A stretch of 64,000 bases of DNA from Phaeacidiphilus oryzae TH49 (GCF_000744815.1 NZ_JQMQ01000005.1:5909801-5973800), one strand, 5' to 3'; positions 54,201 to 63,206 are shown, numbered from the stretch's first letter. Notes: generated by a model not told the origin, from the sequence alone. Program-made: numbers and translations.

Positions 54201-57200
54201 CCTACCCCAAGGACGCGGTCAGCGACACCCAGATCTACTACGACGGCTCCTCCACCCCCGGCACGATCACCGGGGCCGGGGACGTCACCCGCGTGGACGA
54301 GGCCGACTCGGTCGCCGCCGACGGCACCCCGCACTACGTCACCGCCGAGCAGGAGACCTTCGACCAGTACGGCCGCCCGCTCACCAGCACCGACGGCGAC
54401 AACCGCACCACCACCACCGCCTACACGCCCGCCACCGGCGCCAACCCCACCCAGATCGCCGTCACCGACCCCAAACTCGCCAACCAGAGCACGGGCTTCA
54501 CCACCTACCAGACCTACGACCCGGCCCGCGCCCTGGTCACCAAGACCCTCGACCCCGCGGGCTACAGCACCACCTCCGCCTACGACCCGCTGGGCCGGCT
54601 CACCGCGGTGTGGGACCCCGGGTTCTCCCAGAGCGCCAACCCCGACCAGCCCAACACCAAGTACTCCTACCAGCTCTCGGCCACCGCCCCCTCCACCGTC
54701 ACCACCCAGACCCTCACCCAGGTCGCCAACGGCACCGCCACCTACCGCACCTCCATCTCCCTCTACGACGCCCTGCTGCGGCAGGTGGAGACGCAGAGCG
54801 CGACCGTGGACGGCGGACGCGATGTGACCGACACCGTCTATGACTCCCACGGCTGGGCGGTCAAGAGCGACGACGCCTACTACAACTCCGGCGCCCCCTC
54901 CGGCACCCTCGTCCAGGCCCCCGACAACCAGGTCCCCGCCAGCCAGGGCACCGTCTACGACGGCTCGGGCCGGCCCACCGCCCAGATCTCCTACAAGGCC
55001 GCCACCGAGACCTGGCGCACCACCACCGCCTACCCCGGCTCTGACGAGACCGTGGTCACCCCGCCCGCCGGCGCCACCAAGACCGCCACCTTCACCGACG
55101 CCCGCGGCCACACCAGCAAGCTCCTGCAGTACGACCCCGCGCACCCCGACAGCCCGGACGCCGTCACCTACACCTACGACGCCCGCGGCGACCAGCTCAC
55201 CCAGTCCGACAGCGCCACCGCCACCCTCCCGCAGCACACCTGGACCAACACCTACGACCTGCTCGGCCGCAAGACCTCCAGCACCGACCCGGACACCGGC
55301 ACCACCACCCAGACCTTCGACCACGCCGGGCAGCTGCTGACCACCACCGACCAGCGCGGCAAGCAGATCAGCTACACCTACGACGCCATGGGCCGCAAGA
55401 CCGCGGCCTACGACACCACCAGCACCAGCGCCGAGACCTCCGCCAACGAGCTGGACTCCTGGGCCTACGACACCCTCAAGAAGGGCCTGCCCACCTCCTC
55501 CACCAGCTACCAGAACGGCAACGCCTACACCGAGAAGGTCCTCGGCTACGACTCCCACGGCTGGTCCCAGGGCTCCCAGACCGTCATCCCCGCCGCCGAG
55601 GGCGCCCTGGCCGGCACCTACTCCACCCAGAACACCTACGACTACACCGGCACCCTCCACTCCTACCTGGACACCGCCGCCGGCTCCCTGCCGCAGGAGA
55701 CCGTCACCTACACCTACGACGCCTTCGGCAACCCCACCCACGTCGCCTCCGGCACCGGCGGCTGGGACTACCTCGACAAGGTCGACTACAACGAGTTCGA
55801 ACAGCCCACCCGCCTCACCTACGGGCCCTCGACCGACTTCACCCAGCAGACCCTGAGCTGGGACGAGCAGACCAAGCGCCTGACCGAGTCGCAGACCGTC
55901 ACCGGCTCGGGCGCCACCACCGCCGACGACACCAGCTACAGCTACGGCGACAAGAACGTCTCCCCGGGCGCCGGCCTGATCACCTCGATCAGCGACAAGC
56001 AGGACGGCGGCGCCACCACCGACACCCAGTGCTTCGCCTACGACCACCTGCAGCGCCTCAGCTCGGCCTGGACCGCCACCGACGCCTGCGCGGCCACCCC
56101 CAGCCCCGGCTCCTCCAGCACCGTGGGCGGCCCGAGCCCCTACTGGCAGTCCTGGACGTATGACCAGCAGGGCAACCGCCTCACCCAGACCGACCACGAC
56201 ACCAGCGGCGACACCACCAAGGACACCCTGTCCACCTACACCCCGATCGGCGGCAGCGGCGACGCCGCCACCCCCGGCAAGCCCGCCCACGGCCTCGACT
56301 CCGTCACCACCGGAACCGCCCTCGCCCCCAGCGCCGACGGCACCACCACCTACACCTACGACGCCGCCGGCAACACCACCAGCCGCACCGACCGGGCCGG
56401 CACCGACACCCTCACCTACGACACCCAGGGCCGCCTCGCCTCACTCGCCTCCACCGGCACCAGCTCCACGACCACCTACACCTACGACGCCGACGGCAAC
56501 CTCCTCCTGCGCCACGACGGCAGCAACACCACCCTCTTCCTGGGCGACGAGGAGATCACCCTCGCCCAGGGCCAGAGCACCCCCAGCGGCGTGCGCTACA
56601 TCAGCATCGGCGGCTCACCCGTCGCCGTCCACGCCTCCACCGGAGACGTCTCCTACCTCATCCCCAACCAGCAGGGCACCGACCAACTCCAGATCGACGC
56701 CACCACCCAGGCCGTCACCCGCCGCTCCTACACCCCCTTCGGCCAGACCCGCACCACCACCTCCGACTGGCTCGGGGACAAGGGCTTCGTCGGCGGCCAA
56801 CAAGACGACACCACCGGCCTGACCAACCTCGGCGCCCGCGAATACGACCCCACCACCGGCCGCTTCCTCTCCCCCGACCCCCTCATCGACTCCGGCGACC
56901 CCCAGCAATGGAACGCCTACACCTACGCCGACAACAGCCCCGTCGCCAAATCCGACCCCACCGGCACCATGGCCTGCCGCTCCCCCGACGAATGCGCCGG
57001 CGGCACCCAGATCGGCGACAACTCCCCCTCCCACCAGGGCAAGTCCACCGTCGACCCCTCCTCCGGCTGCAGCGGCTGCGACGGGCGCCCCGACCACGAC
57101 AGCCCACCCACCAAACCCGCCAACACCGTCTCCTCCGCCACCAGCGCCGACCAGGCCGCGAAAGCCCAAGCCGCAGCCGCCGCCCGGGAAGCCGCCGCCG

Positions 57201-58408
57201 CCGACGCCCAAGCCGCCGCCGCCAAAGCCCGCGAACAAGGCCTCACCCACCGCATCCTCAGCCTGATCGCCGACCTCGTCGGCATCACCGACGCCGTCAA
57301 CTGCGTCACCAAGGGCAGCGTCATGGGCTGCATCAACACAGCCCTCAACTTCATCCCCTGGGGCAAGATCTTCAAAGCCGGCAAGATCATCCACGAAGGC
57401 GAGGAAGCCTACGACGTCTGGCGCGCCGTGGAGAAAGCCGACGACGCCCTACGCGACGCCGAAGCCCTCTCCCGCGACGCCCACGCCGCCGAAGACGCCG
57501 CCAAAGCCGAAGCCGAAGCCGCCGACGCCCAACTCGCCGCAGTCAAGGACCAAGCAGCCAAAGACGAATCAGCCGGCGCCCAGGACGGCACCACCTGCAC
57601 CCACAGCTTCACCGCCGACACCCGCGTCCTCCTCGCCGACGGCACCACCAAACGCATCAAAGACCTCAAAACCGGCGACAAGGTCCTGGCCACCGACCCC
57701 CAGACCAACACCACCCAACCCCAAACCGTCCAACACCACATCATCACCACCACCGACCACGACTTCACCCAACTCACCCTCGCCACCACCAGCAAAGGCC
57801 CCCGCGGCCCCACCACCACCCTCACCACCACCTGGCACCACCCCTTCTGGAACGCCACCACCCACCAGTGGACCAACGCCTCCCAACTCACCCCCGGCAC
57901 CAAACTCCGCCAACCCAACGGCACGACCCTCACCGTCACCCGGGTCCGCAACAACCACGCCCAAGCGACCACCTATGACCTCACCGTCGCCGAACTCCAC
58001 ACGTACTATGTTGTGGCGGGGGATACGCCGGTACTGGTTCATAACTGTGGAACCGGTACGGCTGATTCCCTTGCGGATAGCCTGACGGGCGATACCCACT
58101 TCCACTACACCAACGAGGAAGGGTACAACGCGATTATGCGTGGCGATGGAGGAGCGCATATCGCGGCAAACCCGGCTGGTAAGGTCCATGTTACGCAAGA
58201 GATCTACTCGCCGGCCGAGGCCGAACAGAATCTATTTATCGGCGCCGCTTCCCATTCTGGCCGAGGGGACTACGTCATCGCATTCAATAGACCGCAAGGC
58301 GCGGAGTTCGTTCCGGGTGCCCAGTCAAATGAGTTGATCCATTGGGGCTCCTTGAAGATCTCTTCAGAGGATATCTTGTTTGCAGGAAGGAATCCTTTCG
58401 GTGGCTGA
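51260..58408 (+). CDS. secreted RHS/YD-repeat polymorphic toxin with Hint and ART-HYD1-like tip
   Basis: The 2382-residue protein has a signal peptide (WIGALTAVLAVVVPTAVSVP, then AQAA) and a beta-rich SpvB-like N-terminal part. Many YD/RHS repeats (YTYDAxG and similar) end in the RHS core LGAREYDPTTGRFLSPDP near residue 1860. An Ala-rich helical linker and a Hint autoprocessing domain follow, from Cys at about 2113 (CTHSFTADTRVLLADG) to VLVHNC at about 2262, with THHPFW-type WHHPFW inside. The last ~120 residues begin FHYTNEEGYNAIM and resemble the Tox-ART-HYD1 ADP-ribosyltransferase toxins. The tip region is clearly lower in GC. ATG 51260 is preferred over 51248 because GAGGA would overlap the latter. 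Confidence 0.88.
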   Translation: MAGRIRKSVHCGVSARVRWIGALTAVLAVVVPTAVSVPAQAATHHGASYGAAPAKERSIPVSAVKLGRAPRHVVKDQAVSSASLPAEGTASVSLPLAPAVGGAGKTSAVRAGKLPVWFAPGRTSPPKRSKSAGSSPSNASSTTAAAIRVAVAPQSTSRRLGLHGVVVSAQRTDHAGDARRAQLTLDYGTFRNAFGAGWGSRLRLIQLPACALTTPQKAACRTQTPIASTNRDQAHQLTASLSLAPAASAPAQPMVLAAQATPSGDGGSFAATSLTPDGQWSAGSGSGAFTWSYGIGLPQAPGGLEPQVGLSYNSQAVDGRTSATSPQASWVGDGWSDTSSFIERDFIPCSQDSNSTDNTPKTGDLCWSDSANTLTMSLNGSSTTLVHDDKTGAWKAQNDTGEQISLKTDTVNADHAHQYWVVTVGTTSYYFGLNQLPGYAAGDATTDSVWTTPVYGNDAGEPCHASTFAASSCSTAYRWNLDYVVDSHQDAISYWYKSATGYYGPDNTTTPTAYTRDGWLDHIDYGQRDGHVYDTAQPAAAQVSFDVSERCDPSGGFDCSQALSSSTAAHWPDVPYDLNCASSGTCDIHGPSFWSTKELTGIHTQVLVGSAYSKVDSWALAYDFPATGDASPPSLWLSSITRTGQDGGTASLPPITFTPRMMANRVPSLAGYQPYTRPRLYQITTESGSVIAVNYTGSTATIPACDNRVGTSVVLPSSPDANGWLCYPAYWTPPGQTAPQLDWFNKYVVDSVTQQDPITHGKSTTTAYSYIGTGAWHYDDNPATQTKYRTWDQWRGFGEVDTRTGLSPDPVTLNKAIFFRGMDGDKTSSGTRSVTLNDQAGDDPQKDADALAGATYETLSYNGDGGALLADTVNDPWLGPLTASQDRSAVGLDPLTARMSGTSRTRTTTTKADGTARTTETDYTYDDTSGLVTSVNDLGDTSTASDDQCSRVTFAKNGSGQLLDVVSRITAVSVACDKTPSYPKDAVSDTQIYYDGSSTPGTITGAGDVTRVDEADSVAADGTPHYVTAEQETFDQYGRPLTSTDGDNRTTTTAYTPATGANPTQIAVTDPKLANQSTGFTTYQTYDPARALVTKTLDPAGYSTTSAYDPLGRLTAVWDPGFSQSANPDQPNTKYSYQLSATAPSTVTTQTLTQVANGTATYRTSISLYDALLRQVETQSATVDGGRDVTDTVYDSHGWAVKSDDAYYNSGAPSGTLVQAPDNQVPASQGTVYDGSGRPTAQISYKAATETWRTTTAYPGSDETVVTPPAGATKTATFTDARGHTSKLLQYDPAHPDSPDAVTYTYDARGDQLTQSDSATATLPQHTWTNTYDLLGRKTSSTDPDTGTTTQTFDHAGQLLTTTDQRGKQISYTYDAMGRKTAAYDTTSTSAETSANELDSWAYDTLKKGLPTSSTSYQNGNAYTEKVLGYDSHGWSQGSQTVIPAAEGALAGTYSTQNTYDYTGTLHSYLDTAAGSLPQETVTYTYDAFGNPTHVASGTGGWDYLDKVDYNEFEQPTRLTYGPSTDFTQQTLSWDEQTKRLTESQTVTGSGATTADDTSYSYGDKNVSPGAGLITSISDKQDGGATTDTQCFAYDHLQRLSSAWTATDACAATPSPGSSSTVGGPSPYWQSWTYDQQGNRLTQTDHDTSGDTTKDTLSTYTPIGGSGDAATPGKPAHGLDSVTTGTALAPSADGTTTYTYDAAGNTTSRTDRAGTDTLTYDTQGRLASLASTGTSSTTTYTYDADGNLLLRHDGSNTTLFLGDEEITLAQGQSTPSGVRYISIGGSPVAVHASTGDVSYLIPNQQGTDQLQIDATTQAVTRRSYTPFGQTRTTTSDWLGDKGFVGGQQDDTTGLTNLGAREYDPTTGRFLSPDPLIDSGDPQQWNAYTYADNSPVAKSDPTGTMACRSPDECAGGTQIGDNSPSHQGKSTVDPSSGCSGCDGRPDHDSPPTKPANTVSSATSADQAAKAQAAAAAREAAAADAQAAAAKAREQGLTHRILSLIADLVGITDAVNCVTKGSVMGCINTALNFIPWGKIFKAGKIIHEGEEAYDVWRAVEKADDALRDAEALSRDAHAAEDAAKAEAEAADAQLAAVKDQAAKDESAGAQDGTTCTHSFTADTRVLLADGTTKRIKDLKTGDKVLATDPQTNTTQPQTVQHHIITTTDHDFTQLTLATTSKGPRGPTTTLTTTWHHPFWNATTHQWTNASQLTPGTKLRQPNGTTLTVTRVRNNHAQATTYDLTVAELHTYYVVAGDTPVLVHNCGTGTADSLADSLTGDTHFHYTNEEGYNAIMRGDGGAHIAANPAGKVHVTQEIYSPAEAEQNLFIGAASHSGRGDYVIAFNRPQGAEFVPGAQSNELIHWGSLKISSEDILFAGRNPFGG

Positions 58409-58793
58409 GCTGCTAGAGTTCGACGACCTCGCCCAAGTTGAGTCACTACTCAAGGCGTCGATCACCTTCAAATTTGACGGGACCGAAGAAGCTCAGATCT
58501 TTGTGATGAGTCCGATCTACGGTGCGGCGCTCGGGCGACTGCGTGATGGCCTCTTCGATGCTATGCGCTCTGGTGGTGAATCCGGGAAGATCGAGCGGGT
58601 TAGCGCATGGTATCGACTCAGTCATCACACTCATCGATGGCATTTTGTAGTGCGCTCGGCCAAGGCGCATCCGAAGTGGGGTGTCATGGACGCCGCCGAA
58701 CGTAGAGAATGGGTCGAAGTGGTGGCTTCGCCGTTCACCGTTGACGACGATGTTTTCGCCGAGATCGAACGGCTGGCCGTTGATGACGTGTAG
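58401..58793 (+). CDS. probable immunity protein for the RHS toxin tip
   Basis: The 130-residue acidic protein starts at a GTG overlapping the end of the RHS gene by 8 bases, with AGGAAGG at 58384-58390. It shows no family I can name; visible pieces are FVMSPIYGAALGRLRDGLFD and WYRLSHHTHRWHFVVRS. Size, acidity, overlap and shared low-GC composition with the toxin tip are the usual features of a cognate immunity gene. The function is inferred from position alone. Confidence 0.7.
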   Translation: MAELLEFDDLAQVESLLKASITFKFDGTEEAQIFVMSPIYGAALGRLRDGLFDAMRSGGESGKIERVSAWYRLSHHTHRWHFVVRSAKAHPKWGVMDAAERREWVEVVASPFTVDDDVFAEIERLAVDDV

Positions 58794-59047
58794 TCAGGCG
58801 TAAGCATTCAGGAGGGTGACGCGTCTGTTGGGAGTTGACGATGTGACAGGTACTACAGCAGCGGATCTTCGTTGTCGCGATCGGATCTGACCGATTCGTC
58901 CGACGAAGACTGGCCGTCAGACCCCAAGCGGGCCCGCGAGGCGGTCCACCGACAGGGCCGGCGACCGAACTCGACCGACTCTGTTCATCGGTCCAAGATC
59001 TGCGGCTGTAGTACAGGTCTGGTGCGGGTCTGCCACCCTTGCGGATC

Positions 59048-59240
59048 ATGTCTTCTGCCGTCGAGCCCGCCGCGTCGCGTGAGGACCTCCTCGCGCTGAT
59101 CGGGGTGCTGCGCGAGCAGGTCGCTGGGCTGGCCGAGCACAACGCGATCCTGCTGGAGCGGTGCGAGCGCGCGGAGGCCGATAACACCTCCGCCGTTCCC
59201 GAGCCCCGCACCGCGGTAGCCCAGGCCGCCCGCCGCCGCA
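59048..59240 (+). pseudogene. IS66-like transposase N-terminal fragment
   Basis: From ATG 59048 the frame encodes REDLLALIGVLREQVAGLAE and NAILLERCERAEAD, a coiled-coil start like that of IS66-family TnpC proteins. It ends after about 64 residues where the Hint remnant begins in another frame. Downstream catalytic regions are missing. The match is to a short helical segment, so the family call is tentative. Confidence 0.45.
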
Positions 59241-59241
59241 A

Positions 59242-60129
59242 GAGGTCAAGGTCGGCGACAAGATCACCGACGCGGTCCCCGGAGCCAAGGGCACCCAGAC
59301 CCACACCGTCACTAAGGTCATCGTCACGCACACCGACCGCGACTTCGCCCGACTCACCATCACCCCCGTCCCCAAGACCGCCCAGCCGAGCCTGACCCGA
59401 CGCGTTCTCCGCAAGGCCGCCCTCGGCCTCGCCGCCTCCGCCGCCGGCCTCACCGCCCTCCTCGGCCTCGGCCACCACGCAACCACCCCTGCCGCCCCAA
59501 CCGCCTACACCCGGCCCGCGACAACCGCCACGCCCCCGGCGGGCACTCTCATCACCACCTTCACCCACCCCTTCTACGACGAGACCCGAAACTCCTTCGT
59601 CGAGACAAAGCACCTCCACGCAGGCGACCTCCTCCAAACCCCCACCGGCCCCGCCCGAATCACCCGAATCCACCTCTTCCACGCCCACACCACCACCTAC
59701 GACCCCACCATCGGTAACCTCCACACGTACTATGTGCTCGCAGGCACCACGCCGGTCTTGGTTCACAATTGCGGTGAAGACACTCCAGGTCTTCTCAGCG
59801 ATTCACACCAGCCGATTGGTGACCCGAATGCAAAGGGTGGCATCTACGCATTGGTCTCTGAGAGTGGTGAGGTACAGCGGACTGGCATGGCCACAAATTT
59901 GGCAGACCGTCTGGCCACTCATGCGCGGACGTATCCGGATCTTAAGGGTGTAGTGCTTTACCGTACGGATGATCGGGCGGCCAGAAGGGGCCTGGAGGAG
60001 ATGGCGGAGCGATGGTTCACGCCGAAGCTTGCTGGCCAAATGGCCATCAGATTGAGCAATCCACGACGGCCGCAATACCTGCAGGCTGCTAGGGACTTCT
60101 TGGAACAGTGGAGCGGGAGGTCGGAATGA
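59242..60129 (+). pseudogene. orphan RHS C-terminal cassette: Hint remnant plus GIY-YIG-like toxin tip
   Basis: The frame opens with EVKVGDKITDAVPGAKGTQT, which parallels the Hint region of the RHS gene (KTGDKVLATD). It contains a hydrophobic insert (ALGLAASAAGLTALLG), TFTHPFYDE and the conserved end LHTYYVLAGTTPVLVHNCG. The tip then reads GGIYALVSESGEVQRTG, TNLADRLATHAR and GLEEMAERWF, a GIY-YIG-like nuclease pattern with the usual Arg and Glu. There is no in-frame start codon before GTG 59734, and an in-frame stop lies at 59182, so the cassette is silent in place. It ends overlapping its immunity gene (ATGA). Confidence 0.75.
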
Positions 60130-60539
60130 GTGCTTCCGGAGTCGGGCCGTTTGAAAACGACGGGGCCGGAGATCTCTGCTATGCCCTGAGGGAGGTAGGT
60201 TGCGAAGGTGCGCTTGACGTGCTGAGATCTGCGTTCACAACTGTGGGACAGTTGGCGGCTGGCGAGTACCTTGAGAAGGACTATGCCGAGGAAGCAGTGG
60301 CTGCCGCAGCCGTGATTCTGGCGCGAATTCAGGGCGACACTGAAGTCCTTGAATTCAACGGTCTGGATGGCCTGGTCCCGGAGATCGACCGGGATATGCC
60401 AGGCATGGCCATCTTGGCGCTGAGGCGGACTCTTGCAACTGACTCGGAAATCTACGAGCTCTGGGTTGACGGCGGACGAGGAGAGGAATGGAGAGCGGGT
60501 GTGGAGTCCATCATTTCGAGCCTGGAGAATGAGGCGTAG
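60126..60539 (+). CDS. DUF4259-type immunity protein
   Basis: The 137-residue acidic protein begins SGVGPFENDGAGDLCYAL and continues YLEKDYAEEAVAAAAVILA, the DUF4259 pattern, a family repeatedly found as immunity protein in polymorphic toxin loci. ATG at 60126 overlaps the toxin-tip stop (ATGA) and follows GGGAGG at 60115-60120. It probably protects against the GIY-YIG-like tip encoded just upstream and might remain useful against kin strains that deploy that tip. Confidence 0.8.
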   Translation: MSASGVGPFENDGAGDLCYALREVGCEGALDVLRSAFTTVGQLAAGEYLEKDYAEEAVAAAAVILARIQGDTEVLEFNGLDGLVPEIDRDMPGMAILALRRTLATDSEIYELWVDGGRGEEWRAGVESIISSLENEA

Positions 60540-60689
60540 CTCTTCTCATTCCTCGCGCGCAGGGCTCGCGGACCCGGGATCTCTCCGGGTGTGGTCGGAG
60601 GCTGGTCGCCGAGCTGTTCGAGAGCGGGCCGTAGCGCGGGCAGGCATGGCCTCCGATTGAGCATGACGTGCCGAGTCCCTGATCACCGT

Positions 60690-61250
60690 GGCGGAAGCCG
60701 TGCCTGCCCGCGTATCGTCGCCTATCCGCCGGCCTGGGCCGGCTCGCCCCGCGCCCGGCCCATCGAGCCGAGGAACACCCGCGTCTACTCGAGTGCTTCT
60801 CAGCGCTGCCCGATCCTCGCCGGGCCAAGGGCCGCCGCCACCCCTAGCCTTGGTCCTCGCGCCGGCCTGCGTGCTTGGTGCTGGCCGGCTCGAAGTCCTC
60901 CGCCACGATCGCGGAGTGGGCCGCCGACGCGCCAGTGGGCGTGCTCGCCACCCTCGGCGCCCCGCGAGTTCTGCGGCCTCACCGCTCCGGCCGAGGCCAC
61001 CACGCGTCACATCTGCAACACGTACGCGAGCGCTGAGGCATCGAGAACAAGATCCACAACGTGCTCGACACCACCTTTGCCGAGGAGGCCTCACGCGTGC
61101 GGACCGGAACCGCTCCCGGGCCATGGCGGCCCTGCGCAGCCTGGCGATCGGCGCCCTGCGCCTGGGTGGAAGCAACAACGTCGCCGCATGTCCGCGCAAG
61201 ACACGGACGAGACGCCGTCCGACCATTCGCCTCACGTGATCAATCTGGAC
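60690..61250 (+). pseudogene. decayed ISAs1-family transposase
   Basis: Pieces of an ISAs1/H-repeat transposase are spread over different frames. EEHPRLLECFSALPDPRRAK begins at about 60769. CLVLAGSKSSATIAEWAADA, followed by PVGVLATLGAP, lies at about 60870-60970. The C-terminal GIENKIHNVLDTTFAEEASR is at about 61038-61100, and AMAALRSLAIGALRLGG ends the homology. Stops, frameshifts and the absence of the central catalytic region show an internal deletion. It marks the boundary between the toxin locus and the conjugation-type genes. Confidence 0.72.
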
Positions 61251-61472
61251 AGATGTCTTGAATGACGCTGCTCTATCTGCCAGGCAGGTCACCGGGGCGT
61301 CCTAGCCCCCATGATCTTGGATGGCCGTGCCTGTCCTGCCTCCACTCTGACACCAGCGAACCAGTGCGAATCGGGTGGTTGCCGATCACGCCCACGCCCT
61401 GCTCGGAGGACGGTGGTCCAGGCGGCGATGACTCACGGGCTGGATGAGGCACCGCCGCCGTTCGCACGGACG

Positions 61473-62093
61473 CTACTCGGTCGGGGGCGACAGGCGCAGG
61501 GCGTATCGCTTGGGCTTGGCGGAGACGAGATCGATGATGTCGTCGCTCTCGGCGCGGGCGCAGGCGTTGGCGACTGCGCCCGCGGACCGGCTCAGTGCCT
61601 TGGCGATGCCCGTGGGGGAGTGCTGTTCGTGCGGGTGGGCGCGGAAGTGGTCGATCACCAGGGTGCGCAGTTCGCCCTGGCCGAGGCGGCCCGGGCGAGG
61701 GATGGGCGGCGGCGTCGGCCGGGGAGCCGGGGGTTCGGTTCGGGTGGGGAGCGGTGTCGTGGGGGCTGTGGCTGAGGTCTTGGCCTGCGCGTGGTTGTCG
61801 CGGGGGTGGATGGTCGGCTGGGTGGCGGCAGCGGGTGCTGCGGTGACGGGGTGCCAGTGGTCGGCGGTGGCGCGGTTGTCGGTGTCGCGTCCGGTGTTCT
61901 CGCGGCGGGTGGTTCCGTGCTTCTCGAGGCTCGCGAGGATCTTGCCGGCGGTGGAGCGGCCGATCCCTGCGGCGGTGGCGAGTTCTGCGGCGGTTGCGCC
62001 AGGGTGGGCGGTTAGTGCCCGGCGCAGGGATTCTGCGGCGGGGATGGCGGTGGGGGGCTGGTCGGTGGTGGGGGCTGCTGGGCTCTCGGACAT
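61473..62093 (-). CDS. winged-helix DNA-binding protein of a mobile element
   Basis: The 206-residue protein has two helix-turn-helix-like regions: ATAAELATAAGIGRSTAGKI at about residues 33-52 and SPTGIAKALSRSAGAVANAC in the C-terminal third. They are joined by a Thr/Pro-rich linker. Similar proteins recur next to replication-relaxation and NlpC/transglycosylase genes on actinobacterial plasmids and integrative elements. It may regulate the element's transfer genes. It is last in the minus-strand series 64000-61473. Confidence 0.7.
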   Translation of the reverse strand: MSESPAAPTTDQPPTAIPAAESLRRALTAHPGATAAELATAAGIGRSTAGKILASLEKHGTTRRENTGRDTDNRATADHWHPVTAAPAAATQPTIHPRDNHAQAKTSATAPTTPLPTRTEPPAPRPTPPPIPRPGRLGQGELRTLVIDHFRAHPHEQHSPTGIAKALSRSAGAVANACARAESDDIIDLVSAKPKRYALRLSPPTE

Positions 62094-62237
62094 GGTGGGA
62101 CCCTTCGGGGTGCTGGTGAAGTTGAGGTCCCGGCGCCGGGGTGGCCCGTGCGGTGCGCTCCGTGTTGATCGGGCCGGTCTCCATGCACGCTCTGCTCTGG
62201 GGTGTTCGTCAAGTCGGTGACTGGGGTGATGGGTTGC

Positions 62238-63206
62238 TCATCCAGTGGGGCGGCTGGCGGCAACGGGGGTACCGATCTGTTCTTGGCGGACGACGGCGCC
62301 GGTGTGGGGGGCGTCGATCATGGCGCCGTTGCCGATGGCGATGCCGACGTGCTCGATGTGGGTGGGGTCGGGGCCGAAGAAGACGAGGTCTCCGGGGAGG
62401 TACGGGGTGTTGGGTGGGAGGCGGCGGCCGTGGTCGTACTGGGCCTGGGCGACGCGGGGGAGGTGGATGCCGGCGAAGGCGTAGGCGGCCTGGACGAGGC
62501 CGGAGCAGTCGAAGGCGTGGCCGGGGGCTTCGGCGCCCCATTGGTAGGGGACGCCGAGCTGGCTGCGGGCGTAGGCGACGGCGTCGGCGGCGGCCCGAGT
62601 GGGGCCGCCCGTGCCGGCGGCGGGGGCGGCGGTGGCGTAGGTGCGGGCGTAGCCGAGGACGGTGCGGACGTAGGGCCAGGAGTGGTTGTAGGCGTAGATG
62701 GCGTGGGGGATGTCGTGGCCGTTGCGGGCGCCGCTGGCGCACAGGAGGTGGGCGGCCGCGTAGGTGGCGTCGGTGGGGTCCCAGGGGGTGGGTGGGGTGG
62801 CGCCGCCGGGCGGGACGGGGTGGTCGTAGACGGCGAAGGTGGCGGGGAGGAACTGCATGGGGCCGACGGCTCCGGCGGTGGAGGTCTGGTCGTGGGCGCG
62901 GTCGTGGTCGGATTCGACCTTGCCGATGCCGGCCATGACGGTCCAGGGCAGTCCGGGGCAGGTGGCGGCGGCCTGCTGATAGAGCGTCAGCATGCGCGGC
63001 GGGATGTCGGCCAGGGCGCTGGGACTGGGGGCGGGGCCGGAGAGGAGGGAGGAGAGGCCGCCGGTGGCGAGCGCGGCCGCGGTGGTGAGGACGGCCGCGG
63101 CCGTGGCGGCGGCGAGGAGGAGGAAGGCGCCGCAGCCCGTGGCGGCGGCGCCCGCAGCCCGGGCTTCGGCGGACGGGTACGGAGAGGGGGACGTGGCGGT
63201 GGCCAT
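62238..63206 (-). CDS. bifunctional lytic transglycosylase / NlpC-P60 peptidase
   Basis: The 322-residue protein has one N-terminal membrane span (GCGAFLLLAAATAAAVLTT), a lytic-transglycosylase domain (VMAGIGKVESDHDR with catalytic Glu, GPMQFLPATFAVY) and a C-terminal NlpC/P60 domain. The latter has the catalytic Cys in FDCSGLVQAAY and His in HIEHVGIAIG. Cell-wall-cutting enzymes of this layout accompany type IV-like conjugation systems in Gram-positives, where they open the wall for the transfer channel. It begins 10 bases after the stop of the replication-relaxation gene. Confidence 0.88.
   Translation of the reverse strand: MATATSPSPYPSAEARAAGAAATGCGAFLLLAAATAAAVLTTAAALATGGLSSLLSGPAPSPSALADIPPRMLTLYQQAAATCPGLPWTVMAGIGKVESDHDRAHDQTSTAGAVGPMQFLPATFAVYDHPVPPGGATPPTPWDPTDATYAAAHLLCASGARNGHDIPHAIYAYNHSWPYVRTVLGYARTYATAAPAAGTGGPTRAAADAVAYARSQLGVPYQWGAEAPGHAFDCSGLVQAAYAFAGIHLPRVAQAQYDHGRRLPPNTPYLPGDLVFFGPDPTHIEHVGIAIGNGAMIDAPHTGAVVRQEQIGTPVAASRPTG

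Noticed and set aside
50999-56290. Long minus-strand open frames (931 and 774 codons) under the RHS gene
   Set aside because: Shadow frames produced by the high GC of the RHS coding sequence; Gly/Val-rich with no start or motif support.
58735-59766. 343-codon minus-strand frame over the orphan cassette
   Set aside because: Gly/Val-rich shadow frame; the plus strand carries the recognisable Hint end and the transposase fragment.
60591-61292. Overlapping open frames of 183-248 codons on both strands
   Set aside because: Transposase homology is scattered over three plus-strand frames with stops, so these frames are debris of a dead ISAs1 element.
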